A stretch of DNA of 64,000 bases from Holophagales bacterium. Its GTDB lineage: Bacteria > Acidobacteriota > Thermoanaerobaculia > UBA5066. The stretch lies in contig JADJVF010000008.1 in assembly GCA_016716705.1 (NCBI GenBank), positions 84,501 to 148,500 on the forward strand. Reading direction: 5' to 3'. Positions within the stretch are counted from its first letter, which is position 1, and each line of letters starts with the position of its first letter. Position numbers and translations under genes: made by a program. Below, in pieces: positions 26,719-36,753 of this stretch. The notes under the pieces are model-generated. The model ran no database searches, had not been told where the DNA came from, and worked only from the letters and a program-made list of their open reading frames with translations.

Positions 26719-27988
26719 TCACTCCTCCGCCGGCGCGGACGCCGAGAGGAGCTGCGACTTCAGGAGAAAGCTCCCTGTCGTCGCGACCTTCTCCCCGGCC
26801 GCGACGCCGGAGCGGACCTCGACGAGCCCCTCGCTCGATGCGCCGAGGGCGACCTCGCGCTTCTCGAAGCGCCCCTTCTCTCCCGCCACGAAGACATACG
26901 GCTTGCCGTCCATCTCCTGGATCGCCGCCTCGGGAACGACGACCATCGGGCGCGGCGCCGACTCGCCGAGGGCGACGCGGGCGTACATCTCGGGCTTGAG
27001 GAGCCCGCCCGGGTTCGGCACCTGGCAGCGCACGGTCACGCGGCGCGTCTTCGGGTTCACCGCGTCGCCGACGAACGTCACCTGAGCGTCGAACGCCCGG
27101 TCGGGCCACGCGGCGACGTAGATCTTCGCCGGCCGTCCGGCGGCGACGAGCGGGATCCGCGTCTCGTCCACCTCGGCCATCGCCCAGAGACCCGAGAGGT
27201 CGCTCACGACGAAGAGCGACGTCCCGGGTGTGACGGCGGTCCCGGCGGTGACGAACTTCTCGAGGACGACGCCGGCGAGCGGCGCGCGGACCGGGATCGT
27301 TTCCCCACTCTCGCCCGTCGGGTCTTCCTTGTTCGTCACGCCGAGGTGCCCGAGCGCTTCCTCGGCGCGCCGCACCTCGGTCTTCGCCCGGTCCAGCTCC
27401 TCGCGCGCGGCCACCTGGTCCACTTCTGCCCGCTGCTTCTCCTGAAGCGAGAGGGCCTTCTCCTGGTGCAGGCGGCCGGCCCGTTCAGCCGCCTGCGTCG
27501 CCCACGCCAGCTCCGTCTCGCGGCGGCGGCGCTCGGAGATCGCCTTGCGGTAGTCGGCCCAGGCGTCGTGGACGACGGGGCTGTGCATCTCCGCGAGGAC
27601 GGCGCCGCGCGCCGACGCGGTCGCCCACCTCGGACAGGACCCGGACGACGTTCCCCTCCACGAGCGACCCGATCCGCGCCGTCCGCGTCTCGTCGAGGGC
27701 GAGGACGGCGGGAGCGTCGAACGTCGCCGCCCGGGTCACGCCCTTCGCCTCGACCACCTCGATCCCCGCCAGGGAGACCGACTTCTCGCCGAGCGTCACG
27801 GCGTCGGTCGGCGCCGCCGCGGGGGCGGACTCCTCCACCGGCTTCGCCGTGAAGATCCTCACCACGACGACGGCGGGCACGAGCAGGAGGCCTGCGGCCA
27901 GGAGGACCCGGGGGAGCCGGCGCGGCATGTGCCTCTGGTGGCGCTTCCAGAAGCCTTCGGGGGCGGGTGATTCGGGGCGGCTGCTCAC
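26719..27988 (-). CDS. RND efflux periplasmic adaptor (CzcB/CusB-like), frameshifted
   Basis: The GTG start at 27988 overlaps the tolC stop (GTGA). Residues about 20-38 form a membrane anchor, then the barrel-sandwich begins (GEKSVSLAGIEVVEAKG, GSLVEGNVVRVLSEVGDRV). One extra base at about 27605-27611 shifts the frame; the remainder continues as EMHSPVVHDAWADY, a coiled-coil, then PVRAPLAGVV and a membrane-proximal domain (MYARVALGES). The span is 3n+1, consistent with one insertion. With repair it is about 422 residues. The adaptor links the pump to the outer channel. Confidence 0.85.
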
Positions 27989-29248
27989 GGGACGACCTCC
28001 TGTCCGAGGGCGAAGCGGGCGGCGAGAGTGGAAAGGCGGGCGTCGACGGCCAGGTCGAGCGTCTCCCGAACGGCCTCGGCGGTGACACGCTCGGCGTCGA
28101 CGAGGGGAAGGACCTCCGAGACCCCCTCGCGGAACGAGGCGCGGGCGGCGCCGCGGGCGCCGAGGGCGGAGCCGAGGAGGTCCGAGGTCGCGGCCTCGGC
28201 GCGGGCGGAGAGCGTGCGCGCGGCGCGGACGAGCCCGGCGGTGCCGGCGGCGGTCTCCAGCTCGACGGACCGCAGGACGGCCTCGGCGGCCCGGACTTCC
28301 GCCTCGCTGCGGGCCACGCCCGAAGCATTCGTATCGAAGAGCGGGAGCGGGAAGGAGACTCCGGCGAGCGCGGTGTCGAGCCCGCCCGTCCGCTTGTAGC
28401 CGACCGTCAGCGACGGCTCGGGGGCGCGCAGCGCCTTCTCGAGGCGAAGCGTCGCCCGGGCCGCCTCGAGCCGCTCGCGCGCCTCGATCACGGCGGGGCG
28501 CGTGGCGGCCGCCTCCCGGCCGAGCGCCTCGGCCTCCCCCTCGGGCAGGGAAGGGACCGGGGGCATCGCGAGCCGCGCCGGGTCGACGGGCGTCTCCTCG
28601 CCGAGCAGGGCGGCCAGCCGCGCCGCGGCGTCGTCGAGCTCGAGCGTCGCGCGGGCGAGGAGAGCCTCCGACCGGGCGTTCTCGGCGCGCAGCTTCAGGA
28701 GGTCGCCCTCGGCCGACCACCCTTCGGCGACCCGCTTCTCCACGGTCGCGACCATCGTGCCGAGGACGTCGCGGCTCTCGGCCAGGGCCCCGACGAGGTC
28801 CCGGCCGCGCACCGCTCCCAGGTAGAGGCGCGCCGCCTCGAGGACGACCGCCTCGACCTCGCCGCGCGACGTGGCCTGCGCGGCCCGCGACAGCGCCGCG
28901 GCCTCGTCCCGGCGCGACGACCACGTCCCGAAGACGGGGAGCGGCTGCGACAGCTCGGCGACGACGTCGAGGTCGGCCTGCGCGTCGAACGGGTGGGCGT
29001 CGGTGCCTTGGCGCCAGTTCTCCACGCGAACCGTCGCCTCCGGGTTCGGCAGCCGGCGGGCCTTCCTGGCGCTCGCGTCCGAGGCGTCCCGCCGCGCGGC
29101 GGAGGCGGCAGCGAGCGGCGCGCGTTCGACGGCGGCCCGGAGGACGTGCTCGAAGGGAAGGGGGGCGGGGGGGGGGGGCGGGCTCCGCACCCCGTACGGG
29201 GGAGGAGACAGCCGCCGCGAGGAGGAGGGAGAGAGCGAGCCGGCTCAT
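27985..29248 (-). CDS. TolC-family outer membrane channel (CzcC/CusC-like), frameshifted in a G/C run
   Basis: The ATG at 29248 opens a signal peptide (MSRLALSLLLAAAVSSPVRGA) that runs into a C12 run (29167-29178 on the plus strand as G). After one-base correction the frame continues LPFEHVLRAAVERAPL and through two outer-membrane efflux repeats with long helical coiled-coils to the stop at 27985. The span is 3n+1. The full product is about 420 residues. It is the first gene of the tripartite efflux operon and its stop overlaps the adaptor start. Confidence 0.85.
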
Positions 29249-29360
29249 CGACGGAGCAGCGTAACGCCGAGTCGCGAAATGGAACAAGGCGGAAGGTCCC
29301 GGGGGACCGGCCTGCGGAGGACGGCGCCGGGCGGGGTGGGGGAGGCTCGCGAGGCCGGTA

Positions 29361-29366
29361 TAGGAT
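29361..29366 (+). promoter_or_regulatory. candidate -10 of the transaldolase gene
   Basis: TATAGGAT contains TAGGAT, 50 nt before the ATG at 29417, in a 168-nt divergent gap. This gene also has a strong AGGAGG ribosome site (29405-29410). Confidence 0.3.
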
Positions 29367-29416
29367 CGGACGAAACCGGGGACGGTCCGTCCGTTCCGAA
29401 CCCCAGGAGGTTCCGC

Positions 29417-30574
29417 ATGAACCGCTCCGTCGACTACCGGAAGCGTGGCCAGGCCGTCTGGCTCGACAGCATCTCGGCCCGGATGATCGCCACGGGAGAG
29501 CTCGCCGGACGCATCGGGGCGGGCGCCGTCTACGGGGTCACGTCGAACCCGACGATCTTCGCCCAGGCGATCGGCAGGAGCGACGGCGACTACGAGCCGC
29601 GCATCGCGAACCTCGCCGACGAGGGTAAGGACGCCTTCGAGGTCTACGACGACCTGACGCGCGGCGACATCGCCGCGGGAGCCGACCTCTTCGCCGCCCA
29701 GCACGCCGCGAACGCCGAGGACGGCTGGATCTCCCTCGAGGTCCTCCCGAGCCTCGCCTTCGACATCGAAGGGACGATCGCCGAGGCCGAGCGGCTCCAC
29801 CGCCTCCTCGGCCGGCCGAACGTCTTCATCAAGGTCCCCGCGACGCCGGCCGGCTGCGTCGCCATCCGAGAGCTCATCGGCTCGGGCGTCTCGGTCAACG
29901 TGACGCTCATGTTCAACCGAAAGCACTACCGCGACGTCGCCCACGCCTACCAGGCCGGTGTCGCCGCGTTCGTCGCCGCGGGCGGCGACCCGGCGAAGGT
30001 CGCCTCCGTCGCGTCGTTCTTCGTCTCCCGCGTCGACACCCTCGTCGACAGGCTCCTGACCGAGAAAGCGCAGGCGGCGCCGGCGCCCCTGCGCCAGCGG
30101 CTCGAGGACCTGCGCGGCAAGGCCGCCCTCGCGAACGCGAAGGTCGTCTACCAGGACTACCTCGCCGCCTTCGGGACCGGCGCGTGGAAGGCGCTCGCGG
30201 CGAAGGGGGCCCGCGTGCAGCGCCCGCTCTGGGCCTCCACCGGGACGAAGAACCCCGCCTACTCCGACCTCCTCTACGTCGAGAACCTCGTCGGTCCCGA
30301 CACCGTGAACACCCTTCCGGAGAAGACCCTCGAGGCCCTCCTCGACCACGGCCGCGACCAGGGAGACACCGTTCTCGAAGGGGTCGACGAGGCGCACCGG
30401 ACGCTCGACGAGCTGAAGGAGCTCGGGCTCGACGTCGAGCAGCTCGGCGAGAAGCTCCAGGGCGAGGGGATCGTCTCCTTCGAGAGGTCCTACGACGAGC
30501 TCCTGGGCGTCGTCGAGGAGCGGCGCCGCGCCGCCCTCCTCGAGTCGGCCCGCACGGTCAAGATCCGGACGTAG
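29417..30574 (+). CDS. tal: transaldolase
   Basis: 385 residues, ATG preceded by AGGAGG. The Schiff-base lysine is K139 in NVFIKVPATPAG. Also visible are VTSNPTIFAQAI, ISLEVLPSLA, VSVNVTLMF, FFVSRVDTLVD, LWASTGTKNP and GPDTVNTLPEKT. Transaldolase exchanges a dihydroxyacetone unit between sugar phosphates in the non-oxidative pentose phosphate pathway. It heads a sugar-phosphate cluster with zwf, glk and fbp. Length places it in the longer transaldolase class used by actinobacteria and acidobacteria. Confidence 0.95.
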   Translation: MNRSVDYRKRGQAVWLDSISARMIATGELAGRIGAGAVYGVTSNPTIFAQAIGRSDGDYEPRIANLADEGKDAFEVYDDLTRGDIAAGADLFAAQHAANAEDGWISLEVLPSLAFDIEGTIAEAERLHRLLGRPNVFIKVPATPAGCVAIRELIGSGVSVNVTLMFNRKHYRDVAHAYQAGVAAFVAAGGDPAKVASVASFFVSRVDTLVDRLLTEKAQAAPAPLRQRLEDLRGKAALANAKVVYQDYLAAFGTGAWKALAAKGARVQRPLWASTGTKNPAYSDLLYVENLVGPDTVNTLPEKTLEALLDHGRDQGDTVLEGVDEAHRTLDELKELGLDVEQLGEKLQGEGIVSFERSYDELLGVVEERRRAALLESARTVKIRT

Positions 30575-30599
30575 TGCGCCGGCCCGTCCGACCGAGCGT

Positions 30600-32103
30600 A
30601 TGAGCTCCACTCCTCCATCCGCGGCGACGATCGTCATCTTCGGAGGCTCGGGCGACCTCGCGCGCCGCAAGCTCGTCCCGGCCCTCTTCGAGCTCCACTG
30701 CCAGGGGCAGCTCGCCCCCGAGACGGCCATCGTCGGCTTCGCCCGTTCGGTCGACTCCGACGAGGCCTGGCGCAACGACCTGCGCTCGGCCCTCGCCGAG
30801 TTCGGCCGGACGTCCCACGGGGACGAGGAGTGGCAGGCCTTCGCCGGGCGCCTCTTCCACTTCCGCGGCGACCTGAAGCAGACGCAGAGCTTCGTCGACC
30901 TGAAGGCCCGCCTCGAGGCGCTCGAGGCCCAGCGGGGTCTTTCGGGCAACCGGCTCTTCTACCTCGCCATCCCCCCCTCGGGCATCGGCGACGCCGCCAC
31001 GCGTCTCGGCGAGGCGGGGCTCGTCCACCCGGCGGAAGGGGCGGGGCCCTGGTCGCGCCTCGTCGTGGAGAAGCCGTTCGGGCACGACCTCGCCTCGGCC
31101 CGCGCCCTCAACGAGAAGGTCCACGCTCTCGTTCCGCGAGAGCCAGATCTTCCGCATCGACCACTACCTCGGCAAGGAGACGACCCAGAACCTCCTCGTC
31201 TTCCGCCTCGGCAACGGCATCTTCGAGCCGCTCTGGAACCGCCGCTACGTCGACCACGTCCAGATCACCGTCGCCGAGACGCTCGGCGTCGAGGGGCGCG
31301 GGAAGTTCTACGAGGAGTCGGGGATCTTCCGCGACATCGTCGAGAACCACATGCTCCAGCTCCTCTGCCTCGTGGCGATGGAGCCCCCCGTCGCCTTCGA
31401 GGCGAACGTCGTCCGCGACGAGAAGGTCAAGGTCCTGCGCTCCATCCGGCCGCAGACGCCCGAGGAGATCCTGCGGGACACGGTGCGCGGCCAGTACGCC
31501 GCGGGCTCGATCGACGGCCGGCCCGTCCCCGGCTACCGGCAGGAGCCGAACGTCGCCCCCGCCTCCGGCCGCGAGACGTACGCCGCCTGGAAGCTCCAGA
31601 TCGAGAACTGGCGCTGGGCCGGCGTGCCGTTCTACCTCCGCGCGGGCAAGCGCATGCCCAAGCGCGTCACCGAGATCGCCATCACCTTCAAGACGCCCCC
31701 CATCGCCCTCTTCCGCAGGGCGGGCTTCCTCGTCCAGGAGCCGAACGTCCTCGTCCTGCGCATCCAGCCCGACGAGGGAATCGCCCTTCGCATCGGCGCC
31801 AAGCAGCCCGGCCCGACGATGCGCGTCGAGACGGTGAAGATGGACTTCCGCTACTCGGAGCACTTCGGCGAGAAGACCCCCGACGCCTACGAGCGGCTCC
31901 TCCTCGACGCCCTCCACGGCGACCCGACCCTCTTCGCGCGGCGCGACGAGGTGGAGGCGGCGTGGGAGCTCGTCACGGCCGTCCTCGACGTCTGGCGCGA
32001 GAACCCGCCGCGGGACCTGCCGAACTACGAGGCCGGAACGTGGGGGCCCGAGGCGGCCATGGAGCTTCTCGCCCGCGACGGCCGCCGCTGGCGGCGACCC
32101 TAG
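30600..32103 (+). CDS. zwf: glucose-6-phosphate 1-dehydrogenase (frameshifted)
   Basis: N-terminal part: FGGSGDLARRKLVPALFEL (NADP-binding) and VVEKPFGHDL. One extra base at about 31128 breaks the frame; the other frame continues without loss as RESQIFRIDHYLGKE, the active-site signature, then NRRYVDHVQITVAET and RAGKRMPKRVTEIAI to the TAG at 32101. The span is 3n+1, consistent with one insertion. The repaired product is about 500 residues, typical. It commits glucose-6-phosphate to the oxidative pentose phosphate or Entner-Doudoroff route. Confidence 0.93.
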
Positions 32104-32123
32104 AGGTGCAGCGGGACACCATG

Positions 32124-32129
32124 TAGGCT
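32124..32129 (+). promoter_or_regulatory. possible -10 before glk
   Basis: TAGGCT lies 39 nt before the glk ATG in the 65-nt gap after zwf, so glk-fbp may have its own start as well as read-through. Confidence 0.2.
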
Positions 32130-32168
32130 CTTCTTCCTGGACCGCGCGGCCGCGGGGGAGGACTGACG

Positions 32169-33158
32169 ATGCTGCTCGCCGGAGACGTCGGCGGAACGAA
32201 CATGCGCCTCGCCCTCTTCGAGGTGGAGGACGGGCGCCTCGTCGAAAAACGTCGCGCGCGCTTCCCGACGCGCGATTTCTCGACCCTCCACGATGCCTTC
32301 GACGGCTTCCTCGCGGGCGAGAAGCGGCTCGACGCGGCCGCCTTCGGCGTCGCGGGCCCGGTGCGGCACGGGCGGGCCGAGGGGACGAACGTCGCGTTCT
32401 CCATCGACGCGGCCGAGATCCGGGCCGATCTCGGCGTCCCCGCTGTCGTCCTCAACGACCTCGCGGCGAACGCCTGGGGCCTCGCCGAGCTCGGCCCGGG
32501 CGATTTCGAGATCCTGAACCGGGGCGAGGAAGACCCGACGGGCAACGGCGCCCTCATCTCGGCCGGGACCGGCCTCGGCGAGGCGCTCCTCTTCCGTTCC
32601 CCGAGCGGCTTCGTCCCGATGCCTTCCGAAGGGGGGCACGCCTCCTTCGCGCCGCGCAACGACGAGGAGATCGAGCTCCTCAGGACCCTTCGCCTCCGCC
32701 ACGGGCACGTCTCGTGGGAGCGCGTCGTCTCGGGGCCGGGCCTCGCGACGCTCTACCGCTTCGAGCGCGCCCTCTCGGGCCTCCCCGAGCCCGAGTGGCT
32801 CACGAGCGCCATCGCCGCCTCCGGCGACCCCGCCCCCGTCGTCAGCCGCGCCGCGCTCGACGAGACCGACCCCGTCTGCCAGAGGACGATGCACCGCTTC
32901 GTCTCGCTCTACGGCGGCGAGGCGGGGAACCTCGCGCTGAAGACGCTCGCCACCGGCGGCGTCTACGTCGGCGGCGGCATCGCGCCGAAGATCCTCCCGC
33001 TCCTTCGCGACGGCTTCTTCACCGCCTTCGCGGCCAAGGGGCGGTTCGGGCCGCTGCTCGCCCGCATCCCGATCCGCGTCGTTCTCAACGACTCGTGTGC
33101 CATCCTCGGCGCCGCGCGCGCCGCTGCGCGGGCCGCGCGAGAAGAGGTGACCCCGTGA
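32169..33158 (+). CDS. glk: glucokinase
   Basis: 329 residues, the ATP-dependent Glk family. LLAGDVGGTNMRLALF is the phosphate-1 motif; FGVAGPVRHGRAEGTNV, VVLNDLAANAWGL, the glycine-rich SAGTGLGEALLF, EGGHASFAPR and GGVYVGGGIAPKIL follow. It phosphorylates cytosolic glucose to glucose-6-phosphate, the substrate of the zwf product encoded just upstream. GGGGGAGGA precedes the ATG. Its stop overlaps the fbp GTG (GTGA). Confidence 0.95.
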   Translation: MLLAGDVGGTNMRLALFEVEDGRLVEKRRARFPTRDFSTLHDAFDGFLAGEKRLDAAAFGVAGPVRHGRAEGTNVAFSIDAAEIRADLGVPAVVLNDLAANAWGLAELGPGDFEILNRGEEDPTGNGALISAGTGLGEALLFRSPSGFVPMPSEGGHASFAPRNDEEIELLRTLRLRHGHVSWERVVSGPGLATLYRFERALSGLPEPEWLTSAIAASGDPAPVVSRAALDETDPVCQRTMHRFVSLYGGEAGNLALKTLATGGVYVGGGIAPKILPLLRDGFFTAFAAKGRFGPLLARIPIRVVLNDSCAILGAARAAARAAREEVTP

Positions 33159-34195
33159 CCTCCGCCGGAACCGTCGGGACCCGCCTCCACCGCCACCTCT
33201 TCGAGACCGAGCGGCGCTACCCGCAGGCCACCGGCGAGCTCTCGGCCCTCCTCTCCCAGCTCGCGCTGGCGGGCAAGCGGATCGCCCGCGTCCTCTCCCG
33301 CGCCGGCCTCGCGGAGGTCCTCGGCCCCTCGGGGAAGACGAACGTCCAGGGCGAGGAGCAGCAGAAGCTCGACGCCCTCGCCAACGAGATCTTCCTCGAG
33401 GCCTTCGCCTACGGGCAGCTCGTCCCGACCGTCGTCACCGAGGAGATGGACCTTCCGGCCCGCCTCCCCGAGAACGAGGCCGTCGCGGCCTCCGCGGGCA
33501 AGTACGTCGTCTTCGTCGACCCGCTCGACGGCTCCTCCAACCTCGACATCAACGGCGCCGTCGGGTCGATCTTCTCCGTGCGGCGGATCGGCGGCTCCGG
33601 CCCCATCCACTCCGAGGCCGAGCTCCTCGCGCGCATCTCGCAGGAGCAGGTCGTCGCGGGCTACTTCGTCTACGGCCCCGCCACGATGCTCGTCTACACC
33701 GCCGGGCCAAAGGCAGGCGTCCAGGGCTTCACCCTCGACCCCGGCATCGGCGAGTTCCTCCTCTCCCACCCCGACATCCGGATTCCCCGCCGCGGCCCCT
33801 ACTACGCCTGCAACGAGGGGTTCCTCTCCACCTGGCCCGAGGGGCCGCGCCGGTACGTCGAGGCGCTGCGCACGCCCGACCCGGCGCGCGGCCGCCCCCT
33901 CTCCACGCGCTACTCGGGGGCCCTCGTCGTCGACGTCCACCGGATCCTCCTGCGCGGAGGCATCTTTCTCTACCCCGGCACCGACGGCTCGCCGGAGGGG
34001 AAGCTGAGGCTCATGTACGAGGCGGCCCCGCTGGCGGCCGTCGTCGAGGCGGCCGGCGGCCTGGCCATCGACGGGCGGAAGCGGATCGTCTCCATCTTCC
34101 CCGAGCAGAACCACCAGCGGACCCCGCTCTACATCGGTAGCCGCGAGGACGTCGAGGAGCTGGAAAAGACGATCGCCTCCGTCCCCGCCGGCTGA
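33155..34195 (+). CDS. fbp: fructose-1,6-bisphosphatase, class I
   Basis: 346 residues. Metal ligands lie in VTEEMD (E97) and VFVDPLDGSSNLDIN (D122, D125); GTIFS-like GSIFSVRR, YYACNEG and KLRLMYEAAPLA mark the class I fold. It removes the C1 phosphate from fructose-1,6-bisphosphate in gluconeogenesis. The GTG start overlaps the glk stop, so the two are probably translationally coupled. The pairing of glk with fbp hints at control of hexose-phosphate flux in both directions. Confidence 0.95.
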   Translation: MTSAGTVGTRLHRHLFETERRYPQATGELSALLSQLALAGKRIARVLSRAGLAEVLGPSGKTNVQGEEQQKLDALANEIFLEAFAYGQLVPTVVTEEMDLPARLPENEAVAASAGKYVVFVDPLDGSSNLDINGAVGSIFSVRRIGGSGPIHSEAELLARISQEQVVAGYFVYGPATMLVYTAGPKAGVQGFTLDPGIGEFLLSHPDIRIPRRGPYYACNEGFLSTWPEGPRRYVEALRTPDPARGRPLSTRYSGALVVDVHRILLRGGIFLYPGTDGSPEGKLRLMYEAAPLAAVVEAAGGLAIDGRKRIVSIFPEQNHQRTPLYIGSREDVEELEKTIASVPAG

Positions 34196-34251
34196 AAGGG
34201 AGGTTCCCCTGCCGCGGCGGACGCGCGCTTCCCATTCCCAGGGGGCGCCCC

Positions 34252-34257
34252 TAGACT
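34252..34257 (+). promoter_or_regulatory. candidate -10 of the FKBP gene
   Basis: TAGACT lies 41 nt before the ATG at 34299; the leader contains AGGAGG. Confidence 0.3.
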
Positions 34258-34298
34258 CCCGGCTCCCGGCGCGCCCGGGAGATCTCAGGAGGACCAAC

Positions 34299-34814
34299 AT
34301 GAAGAAGTCGACGATGGCGCTCCTCTGTGCCCTGGCCCTCGCCGCACCGGCGGCGCTCGCCCGGCAGAAGGCGACCCCGAAGGCCGAAACCCCGAAGGAG
34401 AAGAACGTGGCGCCCGCCGCCGCGAAGGCCGAGGCTCCGGCCGAGGCGAAGAAGGAGTCGAAGATGGTGAAGACCGAAAGCGGACTCGGCTACGAAGACC
34501 TCGTCGTCGGGACCGGTCCCTCCCCCGTGACGGGCCAGACCTGCGTCATGCACTACACGGGCTGGCTCTGGGTGAACGAAGCGAAGACCACGAAGTTCGA
34601 CAGCTCGGTCGACCGCGGCTCTCCGTTCGAGTTCCCCATCGGGCGCGGGCGCGTCATCAAGGGCTGGGACGAAGGCGTTTCCACGATGAAGGTCGGCGGC
34701 AAGCGGACGCTCCTCATCCCGCCGCAGCTCGGCTACGGGGACCGCGGCGCCGGCAACGTCATCCCGCCCGGAGCGACCCTCCTGTTCGAGGTCGAGCTCC
34801 TGGGCGTCAAGTAG
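34299..34814 (+). CDS. FKBP-type peptidyl-prolyl isomerase, exported
   Basis: 171 residues. A signal peptide (MKKSTMALLCALALAAPAALA) is followed by a Lys/Ala/Glu-rich linker (about 23-60) and a single FKBP domain: GLGYEDLVVGTG, VMHYTGWL, FDSSVDRGSPFEF, GRVIKGWDEGVSTMKVGGKR, LGYGDRGAGNVIPPGATL. It would catalyse prolyl isomerisation in the periplasm. AGGAGG lies upstream of the ATG. Its last 8 bases overlap the convergent kinase gene. Confidence 0.93.
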   Translation: MKKSTMALLCALALAAPAALARQKATPKAETPKEKNVAPAAAKAEAPAEAKKESKMVKTESGLGYEDLVVGTGPSPVTGQTCVMHYTGWLWVNEAKTTKFDSSVDRGSPFEFPIGRGRVIKGWDEGVSTMKVGGKRTLLIPPQLGYGDRGAGNVIPPGATLLFEVELLGVK

Positions 34815-36663
34815 GGCCGGGAGACCTTCTCCAGAGGACGAGCGGCCCCCCTTCGGGGCGGGCCGCGATCGTCTCGCCCCCGGGAGAGGCGACGAGCAGC
34901 GAGAGCCCCGCCCCGAAAGGCAGCGGCACCGCCTCGCGGCCCTCCTTCTCGAGGAGCAGCGCGTCCCGGACCCCGGACGTCCTCACCAGGACGTCACCGC
35001 CCTCCAGGACGGCCGGACGGCCACCCGGCTCGAGGCGCACGTCGGGCCCGAACGGGAGAGGCGTTCCCTCGGCCAGGCGGACCGAGAAGAGGACCCCCGT
35101 CCCGGCCCGCGGTCCGGTTCGCTCCACGTCGTAGAAGAGAAGGCTCGCGCCGTCGGCCGTGAAGACCGGCCAGGCCCAGAACGCGGCATCGGCCCGGGCG
35201 ATGCGCCGAGGCGAGCCTCCGTCGCGCCGCGCCACCCAGAGCTCGCTCGACGAGTCGTCGCGGCGGACGAACGCCAGGAGGCTCTCGTCCGGCGAGAGCG
35301 ACGGCTCGAAGCCGTTGGCGACGAGCGTCCGGGCGGGCGTTCCCGCCGGAAGCGGCACCTCCACGACGCCCGCTTCGGTCGTTCCGATCACGGCGCTCCC
35401 CGAGCGGCCGACGACGGGACCCTCCACCGTTCCGCCGAGGGCGCGCCGCCGGACCCGTCCCGCCTCCGCGTCGACGAGCTCGCCGCTCCCGAGCAGCGCG
35501 CGGCGGCCGCCCGGCAGGAGCGCCACCTCCATCGCCGGAGGCGCCGACATCGAGAGGGGCAGCGCCGTCCAGGCCGCGGCCGAGCCGGGAGAGGGGGGGG
35601 GCTCGGGTCGCGCCCGGCCGGCCGCGACCCCCCCGCCGAACGCGATCAGGATTGCCCCCGCCGTCGCGAGCCAGAGCATCGGGGGGACGCCCCGTGGCGC
35701 GTCCGGCCCGGCGACGATGCGCGGCAGCCCGGTCGACGATGCGCGGGCGCTCCCGGCCAGCTCGGCCTGGAGCCTCTCCAGGTGCGGCAGGAGGGCTCGC
35801 GCCGAAGCGGGACGCTTCTCGGGCTCCTTCTCGAGGCACCACGAAACCACCCGCGTGAGGCGTTCGGGCACGTTGGGCACGAGAGCCTGAAGGGGTGAAG
35901 GAACGAGGTTGAGCACGGCGTCGAACGCCGCGTCGGTACTGCTGCGGGCGAACGGCGAGGTTCCCGTCACCAGCTCGAACAGGAGGATGCCGAAGCCGAA
36001 GAGGTCGCTCCGCCCGTCGACCGGTTCGCCCTTCACCTGCTCCGGGCTCATGTACCCGAGCGTCCCCACGACGAAACCGGTGTTCGTCAGCGTCGCGGGG
36101 CCGTTCCTCTTCTCGTCTCGCGGCGACGGGGCGGCGGTCTGCGGGTAGATCCAGCGGACGAGGCCGAAATCGGCGATCTTCGCGTTTCCCTGGGAGTCGA
36201 CGAGGACGTTCTCGGGCTTCAGGTCGCGGTGGACGAGCCCCTTGTCGTGCGCGGCCGCGAGCGCGCGGAGGATTCCGACCGCCCAGCCGGCGACCGTCGG
36301 CAGGTCGGGGCGCCAGTTCCCCTTGAGCACCTGGCGCAGCGACCCACCGTCGACGTACTCCTCCACGAGGTAGCGGATTCGCACGTCCCTGGGGCCGATC
36401 GGACCCGCCAGGCTCACGACCGAGTCGCCCACGTCGTGGATCGCGACGATGTTCGGGTGCGACAGCGCAGCCGCCGCGCGGGCCTCGCGCAGGAACCGCT
36501 CCACGGCGCGATCGTCCTGCATCAGTCCGAGCGGCAGGATCTTCACCGCCACGTCGCGCATCAGGCGCACGTCCCGCCCGAGGTAGACCGACCCCATGCC
36601 TCCCGCGTCGATCGGCGCGAGGATCTCGTAGGGGCCGAGGCGTGTTCCGTGCGGCAGGGTCAT
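34807..36663 (-). CDS. membrane Ser/Thr protein kinase with C-terminal beta-propeller-like domain
   Basis: 618 residues. Kinase domain, 10-295: GGMGSVYLG, K41, HRDLKPEN (145-152), DFG (165-167), GTLGYMSPEQVKGE. A single transmembrane helix lies at about 329-349. The C-terminal 270 residues carry repeated strand blocks (GFEPSLSPDESLLAFVRRDD, AWPVFTADGASLLFYD) typical of a TolB/WD40-like propeller on the outer face, suggesting ligand sensing. Architecture is common in acidobacteria and planctomycetes. Substrates are unknown. Its stop overlaps the end of the convergent FKBP gene by 8 nt. Confidence 0.92.
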   Translation of the reverse strand: MTLPHGTRLGPYEILAPIDAGGMGSVYLGRDVRLMRDVAVKILPLGLMQDDRAVERFLREARAAAALSHPNIVAIHDVGDSVVSLAGPIGPRDVRIRYLVEEYVDGGSLRQVLKGNWRPDLPTVAGWAVGILRALAAAHDKGLVHRDLKPENVLVDSQGNAKIADFGLVRWIYPQTAAPSPRDEKRNGPATLTNTGFVVGTLGYMSPEQVKGEPVDGRSDLFGFGILLFELVTGTSPFARSSTDAAFDAVLNLVPSPLQALVPNVPERLTRVVSWCLEKEPEKRPASARALLPHLERLQAELAGSARASSTGLPRIVAGPDAPRGVPPMLWLATAGAILIAFGGGVAAGRARPEPPPSPGSAAAWTALPLSMSAPPAMEVALLPGGRRALLGSGELVDAEAGRVRRRALGGTVEGPVVGRSGSAVIGTTEAGVVEVPLPAGTPARTLVANGFEPSLSPDESLLAFVRRDDSSSELWVARRDGGSPRRIARADAAFWAWPVFTADGASLLFYDVERTGPRAGTGVLFSVRLAEGTPLPFGPDVRLEPGGRPAVLEGGDVLVRTSGVRDALLLEKEGREAVPLPFGAGLSLLVASPGGETIAARPEGGPLVLWRRSPGPT

Positions 36664-36739
36664 CGCGATTCGCCGGCTTTCGACACTCCGGCCATCATGC
36701 TCAAGAATCGTGCGGGAGGCAACGTTACGCCCGCATCGC

Positions 36740-36745
36740 TAGAAT
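36740..36745 (+). promoter_or_regulatory. candidate -10 of queD-like gene, leaderless spacing
   Basis: TAGAAT ends 8 nt before the ATG at 36754 with only CCTCCCCG between, which is not a ribosome site. Confidence 0.4.
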
Positions 36746-36753
36746 CCTCCCCG

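Noticed and set aside
23482..27852. Plus-strand open frame of more than 1400 codons
   Set aside because: It lies opposite the RND pump and adaptor, is dominated by Asp/Arg/His/Val, and has no recognisable domain.
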